Shown here one piece after another: positions 28,283 to 38,710 of a stretch of DNA of 49,192 nt. The first letter of the stretch is position 1. Each line of letters begins with the position of its first letter. Both the position numbers and the translations under genes were made by a program. Source of the stretch: Sergeia podlipaevii (Eukaryota > Euglenozoa > Kinetoplastea > Trypanosomatida > Trypanosomatidae); NCBI GenBank assembly GCA_030849805.1, contig JASANZ010002123.1, forward strand, positions 1 to 49,192, given 5' to 3'. Below the pieces are notes generated by a model. It worked only from the letters and a program-made list of their open reading frames with translations. It was not told the DNA's origin and made no database searches.

Positions 28283-30757
28283 TCTTGATGCTTCACATTA
28301 TCACAGTATACACTCCTTCGTCTAGTATAGACATTGTGGTTGAGCATTGCCACCTCAATTTTATGCAACATATGTAAGAATAAATGTATATAAATTGAAA
28401 ATAGTGACATATTCGCAAGACACAATAAAAGGCATCTCCTCTTCTTATTTACTTTGACAATCATATATAGGCAGAAAGAGATTGACAAAGAACAAAACAG
28501 CTATCAATCATGAGAGCTGCACTCGGCAAACTATATATATCAGAAGAATAAAAAGAAGGCATCCTTTCGCACTTCTACACACACAGAGAGAGATAAGGAA
28601 AAAAAAAAAATGTTTCACACTCGGTGCAAAATAAAATAGTGAACCGCAAAAAGACAAAATGCTTTTTTGAAAAAAAAAAACGATAGAACAAAAAAAAAAT
28701 AATAATAATAAACAAATCTGCAAAGATACGTGTCAAGTGTGTGTATAAACGGTTTCTTTTTTTTTTCTTCAGTACGACAGAGGAGACAATAAGCGTATAT
28801 TAAGAAGAAGGTAACCTATGTATGTATATGTGTGTACGTATGTACGGGTAGAGAAAGAAAAACCGATAGAGCACACCACACCGCAGAAAAAAAAAAAGAA
28901 GCACAAAAGAAAAATCGCTTACATCTCCCTCACTCACAACCTACACACAAATACATATACAGCAAATGTATGCGTACTATATTGCGGTTGTCTTCAGAAT
29001 TTTTGTCTTCCCTCTAGTCACTGATCCTCTCACCGCCCTTTCACTTATATTTAACGCATTTTCTATTTTTTCCTCCCTCCTTTTTGTTCATTCTCAGGGC
29101 GATCCTTTCTCTCGGCGTCTCTCATGAAGATAAGATTTTTTAAAAAAAAGCACGCACTGAGCATACCACAGAACTCAGCCATCACTCCTTCTCTCATTTC
29201 CTCTCTACCCCTTCTTCATGAACGCTTACACACCCATGCATATCCGGAAGAAAAAAGAGGAAAAAAAAAAGATATAACCCCGTTATTTTGATTGATAGTA
29301 ATGAGCCAAACAAACAAGAAAAAAACGGTAATTATCGACAAGGAAATATATATACTATACGCACGTATGTATACACACGCACACACACATATACGTACAT
29401 ATACATGCATGACGCCTTGTCACCGATGAAAATGGTAAGTATATACAATTCGCTTTTTAATTATTATTTTTCGCCCAGCGTGGAAACACACTGTTCAAGC
29501 ATCCATAATTCGACACTCTTACACATCTTTTCTTTTATCTCCCTTCACAAAAAAAAAAGCACGGAGAGAAAGAACAGAAAAAAAAATGGAGAGAAAAAAA
29601 AAGTAGAAAACAATTCATAAGGATGTACCAAGAATGCATGCATTTGGGTAGTAAAAACGAAAAAAAAAAAAAAAAAGTGAAAGGAATAACAGGCTTCTTT
29701 TTTTTTTTCATTGCACCACGCAGATTCTCGAATCATCAATGTAGTCTATATATATATTATATATATTTCCTTTTTTCCTTTTCCTCCTCGATTTCCCCCT
29801 CCCCCTCCCTCTTTCTTTCGTCTTCAACGTGAGAGAAACAAAAAGAATAAAATGGGAAAAAAAAGACAGAAGAAAAAAATATATATGCAAACAAGCAAAA
29901 GAGGAAAAAAGAGGTAATAAAGATAATTGCTTTCCCTAAAAATGGCAAAAAAAAAAAAAGAGAATACAAGCACTCCCACATCGATTAGCGTCGAGTGCTG
30001 AGGATCGTCTTCTTAGCGAAAATGTGAAAGAAAAAAAAAAAACAGAAATGCGCGCGCATACGCACACAAAATTGTGAAATAGATGCACGTATGTATACGT
30101 TTCTTCGCTTTCGTTTTCTTTCCTATAGGCAAGTATCTCATTAGAAAAAAAAGAAGTGAAAACTTTTTGCCCCTTCACTTTCTTAGCTTAGCATAGGTGG
30201 TGTTATCGCAGCTCTCTCTCCCCCATTGCTTCTTCCTCTAGGGAAGGGGACAAGAGGGAGCATTTAGTCTCTTTCCCCCTTACATTGCACATTTTTTTCT
30301 CTTTATAATCTCCTTCTTCTTTTCATTTTCCTCCCAATTTTCTTTCCTTTTCAGCTTTGGTAAAGTATTCGGTTTTGGTAGTGGGACCCTCTTCTCTTTT
30401 TTTCTTTTTCCCCTCTTCAGACCCCCTCTCTCTTCGTCAATGAGCCCAAACATCGCATAAAGAGTAAAGTAGCTCGTTAGATAAAAAAATTTCAAAAAAG
30501 GTTTTATATAAAAAGAGCCAACCACTAAACAAAAAAAGGAAAAGGAATAAAACAAAAAAGAAATAGTTCACAAAGACGCCAGTTTGTATATGGCACACAG
30601 ACACGCAAAGATACGATAAGAAAAAATACACACTCACAAAAAAAGAAAAAAAAAATGCACAAGCGCACGTATATTATTTTAAAATAAATAAATAAAAAAG
30701 AGAAAGGTAACCTGTCAAAGGACGAGGGCTAAAAGTTTAAAAAAAGACTACAATAGC

Positions 30758-30790
30758 AAAATAAAAATAAAAATAAAAATAAAAATAAAA
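30758..30790. repeat. (AAAAT)n pentanucleotide repeat
   Basis: About six AAAAT units in the gene-sparse region. Confidence 0.85.
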
Positions 30791-32954
30791 GAAAAAAAAG
30801 AGTAGTAAGAAAAAAAAAATGAGAACGGTGATAGAGAGAAGCTATGCAACGCAAAATGCACGTGCACAAAAAAAAAAGGAAGGAAGGAAGGAAGAAAGAA
30901 ATGGAGTGATTTCCTGCTTTTCCCTGCTACGACCAACCCCCCCCCCCCATCTTTCAACACGTATGTGTAACCAAGAAATGCTGCTACTACATATATAGCA
31001 ATCAATCACACTCATGCGAAATTCCCTTTTCCCTCTCACCCTGTTCGGTTGGTCTTGTTGCAGGTCTTATCAACAATAAAACCTTACATTTCTTTACCAC
31101 CCACTTCACATGTTTTCTCTTTTTTTTTGTTGTTGTTGTTGTTGAAAAAAAAAAAAAAAAAAGAGTCTAGAAGAAGAAGAAAAAAAGGAACAGCAGCAAT
31201 GTAACAGCGAGGATAGAATTACAACAAAACAAAAAAGAAGAGAAAAGGACTCGCATGTGATGGGATAAAAAAAATGATGTGCTCACTCCATGAAAGGGAG
31301 CTAATCAGTTTCCTACTCACCTCTTTTTTTCCTCCATTTTTTTTTATTGTCCTCTCTACTAGCGCCTGCAACTCCTCACTCTCGCACGTACTCTCTGCTT
31401 CTTTCTTCCTTATTTCTTTCAATCTCTTTTCTTTCTTTTTTTTTGTTCTCCTCGACTCAAAAGAATAGGTACGTGGCATATAAAAATATATAAATAGTTA
31501 TTGGCATATGAACCGCGCACTGAGAAGGTGAAATTTCTCGCTTTCTTTTTTTTCTTTCCTTCCTTTTGCTTTTCCCCCTCTCTCCATCCTTTCTTTTTAA
31601 AAAAAAGGGGGAAAAAAACGCGCCCCTCCGACCAATCCCGCCTTCTTTCTCTGTCAGCAGATCAACTGCTGCAAATTGCACCATAACCTGATAGAGAAAA
31701 AAAGAGATATAGGGGAGGAAGAGGAGGAGAAAGTCAAGAAAAAAAAAAGAATGAGAAGGAAAAGAAAAGACAACTCTACCAAAAGAAGTAGTGGTAAGAC
31801 CTCACCCACACTACACTGTGTGGAAAAGCAAAAAGAAAAAAAAAAATATGTGAGGTAAAAGGTTCCCACAATGAATGAATAAAATAAATAAATAAAAATG
31901 AAAAGAAGCGGTGGTAGCTTTGTAGAGCTCTGATACGCGCATTAATATATAGATATTGGGGAAAAAGAACCAATGTGTATATACGATCTCGTCCTTATTG
32001 GCGCTCTATGTATACGTGAGCAGCACAGACTGAAGTAGTGAAAAGGAAAAAGAAAAAGCAGATGAAGAGGAGCAAACGTAAAATGCTATTTGCGTTCAAA
32101 AACACAAACATCATAGTTCCCCATCCTTCATTCTCTCTCTCTCTCTCTTCTCGCATCCTCTACTTCCTTCCTTTACAAAAATGGTAGTCAATACGTTTCT
32201 ATAAAAGAATGAAGGAAGAAAAAGATAAGAAGGCAAGAAGAAGTATGAGAGGGATCAACACTTGAAATATCAAAACCATGCTCATACACAATCCTTTCTT
32301 TTCTCTCTTTCGCTATCTTGTTCTGCCTGTTCACGCGCCGTCCCTTCCCACCGCACTCTCTCAGTAAAAAAAAATTCAATCTTTAGTTCTATTGTTTGCT
32401 TTTTTTTTGTTTGTTTTATTTTCCATCTTTTTTTTTTCTGTTGTTGTTGTTGTTTGAGTATATGATAGTACATGTGCATCATGATGAATGTAGAATGCAA
32501 AAAAAAAGGGGTCGAAAAGAAAGTTGCGTCAGGTCTCAGTGAGAACCCGTTTTGACTTAACTTTTCCTTTCCATCCCATCCGCCCTCTAACGCACACACA
32601 CACACACACAAACACACGCACACATATATTCATTGTATACCCAACAAGTAAGGCCGTATTTGCCCCTTCGACTCAATATATGGCAATTAAATCATAATAA
32701 CAATAAATAATAATAGGGAATAAAAAAATTAAAATAAGGAAAAAAAAAAAAAAGAAACGGTAAAAATTTTTGTTTTCTTTTTTTGTTTTTTTTTGTTTTT
32801 TTCTTGTTGTTTTTGTTTGTTTGTGTTTGTGTGTCCTTATTTCCTTTATATATATATGTGTGTGTTGCTTCTATTTGATAATGAAGAAGAAGAAGAACAA
32901 AAAAACAGACGTGCACCGTACAGTGGTGGCTTTCGGCTCATCATTATTATTTTT

Positions 32955-33299
32955 CTACTGCCTTTCTGAATTCCCACCACAAACGTGCATTTTTATTTCC
33001 TTCTCTTTTTTTTCCTCCTCCATCTTCTTCGTTCTCTCACTCGCTTCCTCTTTACTTACTCCCCCCCCCCTCCCCCTGGCCACGCCAGCGTTCATGTATG
33101 CGTGCCGCCCTCCGTGCTGCTTCAAATGAGAAGCCAGGCTGATGCTGCTGCTGATCCTACTGCTGGTCTGCTCGTCTCTCTTCTCTCTGACTCTCTCTCT
33201 CCCTCTGTGTAGATTTCTTGGAAATTCACGTGTCTTCATTGCTCTTGATGCTCCGGCCAGGCACGTGCACGTGCAAGGGAGAAGTTGTGGGATCCCCAT
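32955..33299 (-). CDS. candidate small gene, 114 codons, behind a strong splice signal
   Basis: On the minus strand about 130 nt of nearly pure pyrimidine (complement of about 33310-33445) ends in cactttctttatAG directly followed by ATG (33297-33299). The frame runs 114 codons: a Cys/Thr-rich start, a basic middle (LHRGRERVREKRDEQ), a better-mixed part (SRISSSISLASHLKQHGGRH) and a Lys/Glu-rich end. That last part reads through purine-rich DNA and may be incidental. Coding-like GC content is limited to the first 80 codons. I do not recognise the protein. If the acceptor is used, the neighbouring HDPY protein mRNA ends within about 200 nt and this frame begins a new mRNA with thousands of nucleotides behind it. 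It could also be the 5' end of a long noncoding transcript. Confidence 0.3.
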   Translation of the reverse strand: MGIPQLLPCTCTCLAGASRAMKTREFPRNLHRGRERVREKRDEQTSSRISSSISLASHLKQHGGRHAYMNAGVARGRGGGVSKEEASERTKKMEEEKKEKEIKMHVCGGNSERQ

Positions 33300-33301
33300 C
33301 T
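33300..33301 (-). promoter_or_regulatory. putative trans-splice acceptor with very long pyrimidine tract
   Basis: AG at 33300-33301 abuts the ATG at 33299, so there would be no leader apart from the spliced-leader sequence. The pyrimidine tract upstream, complement of about 33310-33445 including a (GA)n segment at about 33370-33398, is the longest such tract I noticed in the window. It would also direct polyadenylation of the preceding HDPY gene. Confidence 0.45.
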
Positions 33302-33506
33302 ATAAAGAAAGTGAATCATTTTTAAAAAGGCATAGGAAGAGAGCAGAAAGAAGAGGAGCAAAAACACAAGAGAGAGAGAGAGAGAAAGAGAGAGAGGAAA
33401 ACAAAATGGAAGGGGGAAAGAGGAAGAAAAGAGAGGAAGGAACGTGTCGCCTTACCTTGCACCTTCTTTTCTTCTCTTTTTTCTTTCTAAATGCGCTGAA
33501 CACGCT

Positions 33507-34436
33507 TTACTGCGAGCTCAGCTTCGGCACCGGACGCCCAGACGTGCGGTCGACAGAGCAGCCCATAACGACGCGTACCACACGAGGCTGCTGCTGCTGC
33601 TGGGAAGAGCTAGCTCCAGCCGTGTTGAGCGGGGCAGCGGGCACGGCAGGGGTGATGGGAGACGCGGGGCTGGTGCCGGACGTGTGCGCGGCGGGCTGCT
33701 GAGGGCTGAGGTGAAGGCGTCGAGACACCGGCTCTGTGGTGGCAGCAAGCGGACTGCCAACGGCGGAGGAGACGGTCGTGTTGGCTGGCTGGCGGAGGGG
33801 AGTCGGGCGAGCAGAGGGCACAGAGGCGGTGGCGGTAACGGCGGCGCGGGTCTGTTGCTGCTGCGCACAGCGAGGCAGAGGGCTCTGACTAGTGGTATAA
33901 GGGTTCCTCTGGGCGGAGAGAGCGGCGGCGGGAGTCACAGAGAGTGGGGTGCCTTCCTCAGGGAGGAACGGGGCAACTGTTGTGGTGGCAGCAGCGGGCT
34001 GCTCGGCATAGGAAGCGAAGAAGCTCTCCTCGGTGCTGCAGAAGCTCTCCGCCATGCAGGTGAAGTAGGGGTCATGACGACTCACGCTGCAGCTGGCGGA
34101 GAGAACAGAGGAACTACGCTGCTGATGCTGCTGCTGCTTCAGAGGCCGCACAGGGCTGGCAAGGAACTCGGCAAGGCTGTTGGTGTTGATGTAGTTAGAA
34201 AAAGAGCTCCCGTTGTAAGAGACAACAGTGAGCGGGGTAAGAGCAGCCTTGGAGGCGCTGGACGAGAGCCTCTGAGAGTTGATGTAAGTAGTGTTCCAGT
34301 TTGACGTTTGAATGTCCTTCTCTGCATATGAACCTTTGGCGCTCACGGGCTGTGCGTTGCGGCTTTGATAAATGTTGTTGGCATTATCGACGGCGGCAGT
34401 GCAGTCAATAAGGGGGCAACGATTGTGGCTCATCAT
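33507..34436 (-). CDS. hypothetical disordered protein with an HDPY motif
   Basis: 309 residues of low complexity, with Ser, Thr, Ala, Pro and Gln dominating, Gln runs near 101-106 and 280, and no folded domain visible. Residues 121-124 are HDPY (in SRHDPYFTCMAESF), which matches the H(E/D/N/Q)PY motif reported for proteins that contact MKT1 in trypanosomes. MKT1 recruits PBP1, LSM12 and poly(A)-binding protein and stabilises bound mRNAs. A second NPY occurs at about 177-179 without the His. The C-terminus (PRVVRVVMGCSVDRTSGRP) looks more ordered. If the motif is real, the protein could be a post-transcriptional regulator, but it has no RNA-binding domain that I can see. The ATG at 34434-34436 is the first of two adjacent ATGs, 29 nt after an AG at 34466-34467. 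GC-rich codons and the cluster strand support a real gene. Confidence 0.7.
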   Translation of the reverse strand: MMSHNRCPLIDCTAAVDNANNIYQSRNAQPVSAKGSYAEKDIQTSNWNTTYINSQRLSSSASKAALTPLTVVSYNGSSFSNYINTNSLAEFLASPVRPLKQQQHQQRSSSVLSASCSVSRHDPYFTCMAESFCSTEESFFASYAEQPAAATTTVAPFLPEEGTPLSVTPAAALSAQRNPYTTSQSPLPRCAQQQQTRAAVTATASVPSARPTPLRQPANTTVSSAVGSPLAATTEPVSRRLHLSPQQPAAHTSGTSPASPITPAVPAAPLNTAGASSSQQQQQPRVVRVVMGCSVDRTSGRPVPKLSSQ

Positions 34437-35417
34437 CTTTCTTTTTTTTTCTCTTTTTGTGGGTGCTGTTGATGTTTAAAAAAAAAATCTTCACTTCCTG
34501 TGCTGGGGTGGTGACGATGATTCTTGTCAATTGCTTGAATGAAATAGAAGACAAGGGGGGAAAAACAAAGAGAAATAAAAAGACGTCTTTTTCTTCTTCT
34601 TTGATTTCTAGTGTGTAACTATTTCTTTTGCTATATCGTCGGTCGTGCTCACGGGAGTGTTAAAGATTTCTACGGTAGCGTTCCTTCTTAGTAAAAGTTG
34701 TTTAGTATGTCCGTGTTATGAATATGTAAAGCGATGTAGCTAACTAACGGTGTGGCGGTACAAGGTAGGTCGGTTGTTTTGAGAAAAACTGGAAAACCTT
34801 AAGTAACGAACAAAGTCAAAAATATAGATATTCATGCACCAAAAAAAAAAGAAATTTTTTTAAAAAAAACAATAAAAATGAAAGTGAAATGCGAGATCAC
34901 GCACCAACAAGATTTCAAATGTATGTAGATATGTGAACCCTGAGCAAGTTATAAAAAAAATGATGTCCATCTCTTCAGAAGTCTGAAGTAAAAAAAAATG
35001 TTTTGTCCGCTTGCTTGAGCCACTAATACACAAAAAAGTGTTGATACTTGATTCGCTGCAGGTAATGTCTGTGCTATCTTTTTCTTGTATTCGAGCACAA
35101 AGGCAAACAAAACCGTATCTTTGCCTCAAATGTATGCGCTATTGCATGACACTAACAACTCCCCAAAAGTTCACTGACACACCAGCTCACTACGTCGTGA
35201 AACAGAGAGAAGTGCATTTTTTTTTGAAAAAAAAAAAGGAGGTGAGATCAAAAATGAGCGTAGCAAGAGGAAAGGAATTTATACGACACAGCGTAGGAGG
35301 CATTATCATCATCATTGTCACAAAAAAAAAAAGAGCGCTTCCTCTCTCTTTGACTACCCTCCCCTTTCCAGCTCCTACTCCTAGCCCCCCCCCCTCTCTC
35401 TCTCCCTCTCTCTCCAA
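34437..35417. other. intergenic between GPI16 and the HDPY protein
   Basis: About 1 kb holding the GPI16 3' UTR and the HDPY gene acceptor (AG at 34466-34467 after a T-rich tract). A C-rich/pyrimidine stretch on the plus strand at 35340-35418 lies just past the GPI16 stop. No supportable gene. Confidence 0.6.
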
Positions 35418-37703
35418 TCAGTGATCTTGTTCCTTCACAGTTTCAAGATCCTCACGTTTGCAGATAAGCTTCCTGCTCATACGAATAAGGCTCCCAGTGA
35501 GAACGGTCGCAAATCCAAGGCCAAGCGCTAGTACGTTAAACACCATGGCAGGGTCAGCGCCAGGGATCGTGGTACCGCTCACACGCGACGAGCGTAGCCA
35601 ATACCGGCAGCTACACCCCCGCCCCTTCTTCCTTTTATCTTCTTCATTTTGCTCTGTTAAGGCTGCAGACTTCGTGCTTGTACCTTTCGCAGTTGTCGCC
35701 AAAGACAACAGCAACTGTCGCACTGATGTGTGATGATCCACTACAACTGCGTCCGAGCCCTCTTCCCCACACATGCACGTCTCTACGTCTGTCATCTCTG
35801 CTGCCGCTGCTGCTGAGTTGCTGCTGCTACGCTCAATCACCGCCACAGGCTGTGGAAATATTCGGTGACTGTTGGCATCGCGTGGTAGGTCCGTAAGTGC
35901 TGCCCAGCTATGCATCACAGCAAAGCGTGCCAGCAGTACTCCGCCATCCCTGTCCTCGCCTTCATACCGATGATACTCGTCGTGTGTGGCACCTCTCCCT
36001 CTATGGTTCTTGTTATACGCGATCACATGAGCGGCGGTGATCTTTAGCTTCAGCAGCACCGCGAGAGTGTTCGATGAGGTATCGCTGTGCACATTCTCCA
36101 CCATGGTGGCGCCAAGAAAGGACTCCATGTTGTACAGCTGAGGGCGTAGCAAGTGCAGAGGGAATAGCACGAGGCATCGCACCAGGTCGCCTTCCCGGAT
36201 GCCATCTGCTGCTAGCGCTGCTTCAGAATCAGCAGTAACAGCCACCGGATGATGCAGAGAGACCGTAACGTAGCCGTGGTCCTTGCCCTGGGTGGTGACG
36301 GTGTAAGAAAGCTCAGGTAGCGCAGTAGCAACAGCAGCAGCAGCAACGATACCACCGCCCTTAGTATCAAGCACGTGGCGCTCTGTCCCTGCTTCTTCTT
36401 CTTCTTCTTCTCGTGCATGCGGGTCACGAGCAGCTGCCTTCTCCGACTCCTCCGCCGCCGCCTGCGTACGCACAATATCACTGGGTAGAGCAGCCTGTAG
36501 CCGTTGGTGTAGACCCCCAGGACCAATGAAGACTCGCAGGCCTCTTTGGTGTGCTGGCAAGGACTCCCGCCACAGTCGGGCCAGGGCGAATCTGTCTGGC
36601 TCTGTGTCCACCACGAAAGAAAGACGAGTGTGGGTTCTGAGCTCGAGCTGCTCAGTCTCTCGATGCACGTGCTGGGTGACTGAAAACATAAAGTGTTGAA
36701 ACGGCGAAGAGAAGAGCTGCGAGAAAGATGGAATAACAGCTTTAAAAATGCCTTCAGGGAGTCCCTCTTGTATGCCGCTCCCCATGCGTCCAGCATTCAG
36801 CAGCGGGCTAACGTGCTGGGTGCAAAGTGTGTCATGATAGACCACATGGTAAGAGCACCAGCTACTCAGCGCGCTTGCATTAGACCCTGCTAGCTCGGTA
36901 CCGCTACCGCGCCGGTTTCCACGTCCAGTTCTTGGTATAAGCACACCTGAAGGACGAATATGCCTCGGTGTCTCACTTGACCAGCTGAGCGGCGAAGATG
37001 TCAATGTGGAGATGAACTGCGCGGCCCACTGAAACTGATCCTCCGCACTGCGCATGGCACTACTGGCACAGAAAGAAACGGAAGAAAAGACACACACAAC
37101 ATGGTGAGAGAGGGCGTGCTTGAGCCGCATAAAGCGCTGCGCAGTGGACTTACTGACGCCGCTCGCGTTTACACCGCCTGCAGGTGGTGGCAGTGACCAT
37201 TCAGGCCGCCACTTGCCGCCGCAACCACACAACTCCATCGTCTCAAACCCACGTCGCCGTAGCGCGTAATACCAGATAGGATCAAAGTCGTCGCTGAAGG
37301 TGAGGTGGGCTTCATCCTCCTTGCCTTGGCGGCCTGCCCCTTCCGCAAAGAAGGCCTCGTCGTCTTCGTCACTCTTGCCGAAACCATCGGGAAGTGGCAG
37401 AAACATAGAGGCCTCTTCCTCCACAGATACAAGAAGAGGTCTAGAGGCGTCACTACCAGCTTCATCTAAGCTGGGGTGTAGTTCCTCAAGATACAAGGAG
37501 TGCTGCTTACGTGTTTCAGGAAAAAGAACATTGGCGTAAAGACCGTCACCACCACCCTCCGCCACCTTGTTTGCTGGAGGTGTGGGCCTTGCAGAGGTCA
37601 GTACTACAACATCTGTGCAGGCAGCCATCCACAGCAGCATCACCAGCGCACGTAGAACAAGGGTGCGTTGCCCGCCCCGAGATGGAAAAATGCGTAGGCT
37701 CAT
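35418..37703 (-). CDS. GPI16: GPI-anchor transamidase subunit GPI16/PIG-T
   Basis: 761 residues. An N-terminal signal anchor or signal peptide (about 14-38: LVLRALVMLLWMAACTDVVVL) is followed by a luminal domain and one C-terminal transmembrane segment (VFNVLALGLGFATVLTGSLI, about 720-740) with a short basic cytosolic tail. Alignment by eye to PIG-T matches the SYLEEL-like start, LTFSDDFDPIWY, WAAQFISTLTSSP and the PDFS-x-x-FN-type segment before the last helix (here GADPAMVFNVLAL). Cys212, in SVSFCASS, sits where PIG-T has the Cys that forms a disulfide with the catalytic subunit GPI8/PIG-K. The complex swaps a C-terminal peptide for a GPI anchor in the ER lumen, which matters for trypanosomatid surface coats. 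Length exceeds human PIG-T (578 aa) owing to Ser/Gly- and Glu-rich inserts, notably about 440-465. Confidence 0.82.
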   Translation of the reverse strand: MSLRIFPSRGGQRTLVLRALVMLLWMAACTDVVVLTSARPTPPANKVAEGGGDGLYANVLFPETRKQHSLYLEELHPSLDEAGSDASRPLLVSVEEEASMFLPLPDGFGKSDEDDEAFFAEGAGRQGKEDEAHLTFSDDFDPIWYYALRRRGFETMELCGCGGKWRPEWSLPPPAGGVNASGVSKSTAQRFMRLKHALSHHVVCVFSSVSFCASSAMRSAEDQFQWAAQFISTLTSSPLSWSSETPRHIRPSGVLIPRTGRGNRRGSGTELAGSNASALSSWCSYHVVYHDTLCTQHVSPLLNAGRMGSGIQEGLPEGIFKAVIPSFSQLFSSPFQHFMFSVTQHVHRETEQLELRTHTRLSFVVDTEPDRFALARLWRESLPAHQRGLRVFIGPGGLHQRLQAALPSDIVRTQAAAEESEKAAARDPHAREEEEEEAGTERHVLDTKGGGIVAAAAVATALPELSYTVTTQGKDHGYVTVSLHHPVAVTADSEAALAADGIREGDLVRCLVLFPLHLLRPQLYNMESFLGATMVENVHSDTSSNTLAVLLKLKITAAHVIAYNKNHRGRGATHDEYHRYEGEDRDGGVLLARFAVMHSWAALTDLPRDANSHRIFPQPVAVIERSSSNSAAAAAEMTDVETCMCGEEGSDAVVVDHHTSVRQLLLSLATTAKGTSTKSAALTEQNEEDKRKKGRGCSCRYWLRSSRVSGTTIPGADPAMVFNVLALGLGFATVLTGSLIRMSRKLICKREDLETVKEQDH

Positions 37704-38710
37704 GAGTGATATATATATACGTTTCTATATTTCCCTCTTTTCTTTCCTTTTGGAAGGTGTGTGAAACGTAAGTTGATTTCAAGAGTAAATAAATGTAATT
37801 ATATAATAATAATAATGGATGAAGTAAAAATAAAATGAAAGTCAGTGTGTTGAACACACCCATGTGTGTACTCTTAACTTAAAATGGAGGGAAGGAAAGG
37901 AGAACAGCAGAATAATGAGAGAAGAAAAAAAAAACTCCACAGTATATAACAAAAAAAAAAGTACTGAAGTACCAACGAAAAGTAAACGGGAACAATAGCA
38001 ATATACCAAAGACGTCATGGCATCCACAAATGCCATTATTTTTTTTTCCCTTCTTCTTCCCTCATTGGGCAATCCTTTCTGGTGGAGAGACCAAATGGAA
38101 GTCTTTGTTAGTTTGTTTAGATTTTTCGTTGTTCATATAAATATACAGAAATAAAGTAAAATAAAAGCACACCTAGCAAGTTCAGTAGCAGCGTCTATAA
38201 TCGTAAAGCAATTTTAAAAAAGAGCTTTAAAATTTATAGATTCGTATCTTGACTGCCCGTCTACCATTCATTCATTGTGTAGTACCAGCTGGTTGATGTG
38301 TTAGCTTTTTAAGAGATTGGAAAAAAAAGCGATGTCTATAAGTTAATATTCCCCCCTCCACCTTTTTTTAAGAGCAAAACTATCGCTTAAATATATTGCG
38401 TAGCAAAACAGTAAACGTTTTTTTTTTAAGTTTCTTACAAGAATAATAGTAGATAAGTAAATAGCATAAACACATACGTACTCGCTCCTCCCTGCCAGAA
38501 ACACACAGATTTAGAAAAAAAAGAAAAAAAAGAAAAAAAAAGGTATTCTCGTTCCTTTCTCGACGAACTTTTTGTATGTTCCCACTTTTTAAAAAAAGAA
38601 AAAAAAGAGCCTTTCCTATGGTTTACCTATGTACTCAGCATTACCACTAAATACAATAGCACTCAAAGCAGATAATAATGTTTTTTTTTTAAAAAAAAAG
38701 GGAAAGGGAC
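37704..38710. other. intergenic between the MFS transporter and GPI16
   Basis: About 1 kb, AT-rich, with A/T runs and no supportable gene. It should contain the transporter 3' UTR and the weak pyrimidine tract upstream of GPI16 near 37735-37760. Confidence 0.6.

Larger units (their letters stand above)
25442..32954. other. very long gene-sparse region
   Basis: About 7.5 kb (8 kb counting the small frame at 32955-33299) with no recognisable protein gene on either strand, three to eight times longer than other gaps here. It is AT-rich with many A8-A17 and T8-T12 runs, both purine and pyrimidine tracts, and microsatellites: (GTA)n near 25560-25582 and 27832-27861, a C12 tract near 25941-25953, (CT)n near 28257-28282, (AAAAT)n at about 30758-30790, and a C run near 30940-30950. 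A better-mixed island at about 27270-27400 is listed separately. I could not find tRNA or rRNA genes. It may be a giant 3' UTR, house noncoding transcripts, or carry decayed genes. Confidence 0.6.

Noticed and set aside
28177..28488. 103-codon minus-strand open frame
   Set aside because: The start is TTG, and half of it is Arg/Glu reading through the CT repeat.
32770..33129. 119-codon plus-strand open frame
   Set aside because: Wrong strand; Phe/Ser/Leu-rich translation of T-rich DNA.
33444..34304. 286-codon plus-strand open frame
   Set aside because: It is antisense to the HDPY gene; its Arg/Gly/Ala composition is what GC-rich coding DNA gives on the other strand. No plus-strand gene is expected in this cluster.
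34741..34752. TAACTAACGG, similar to the start of the trypanosomatid spliced leader
   Set aside because: Similarity ends after about eight bases; there is no exon/donor GT context and no tandem repeat.
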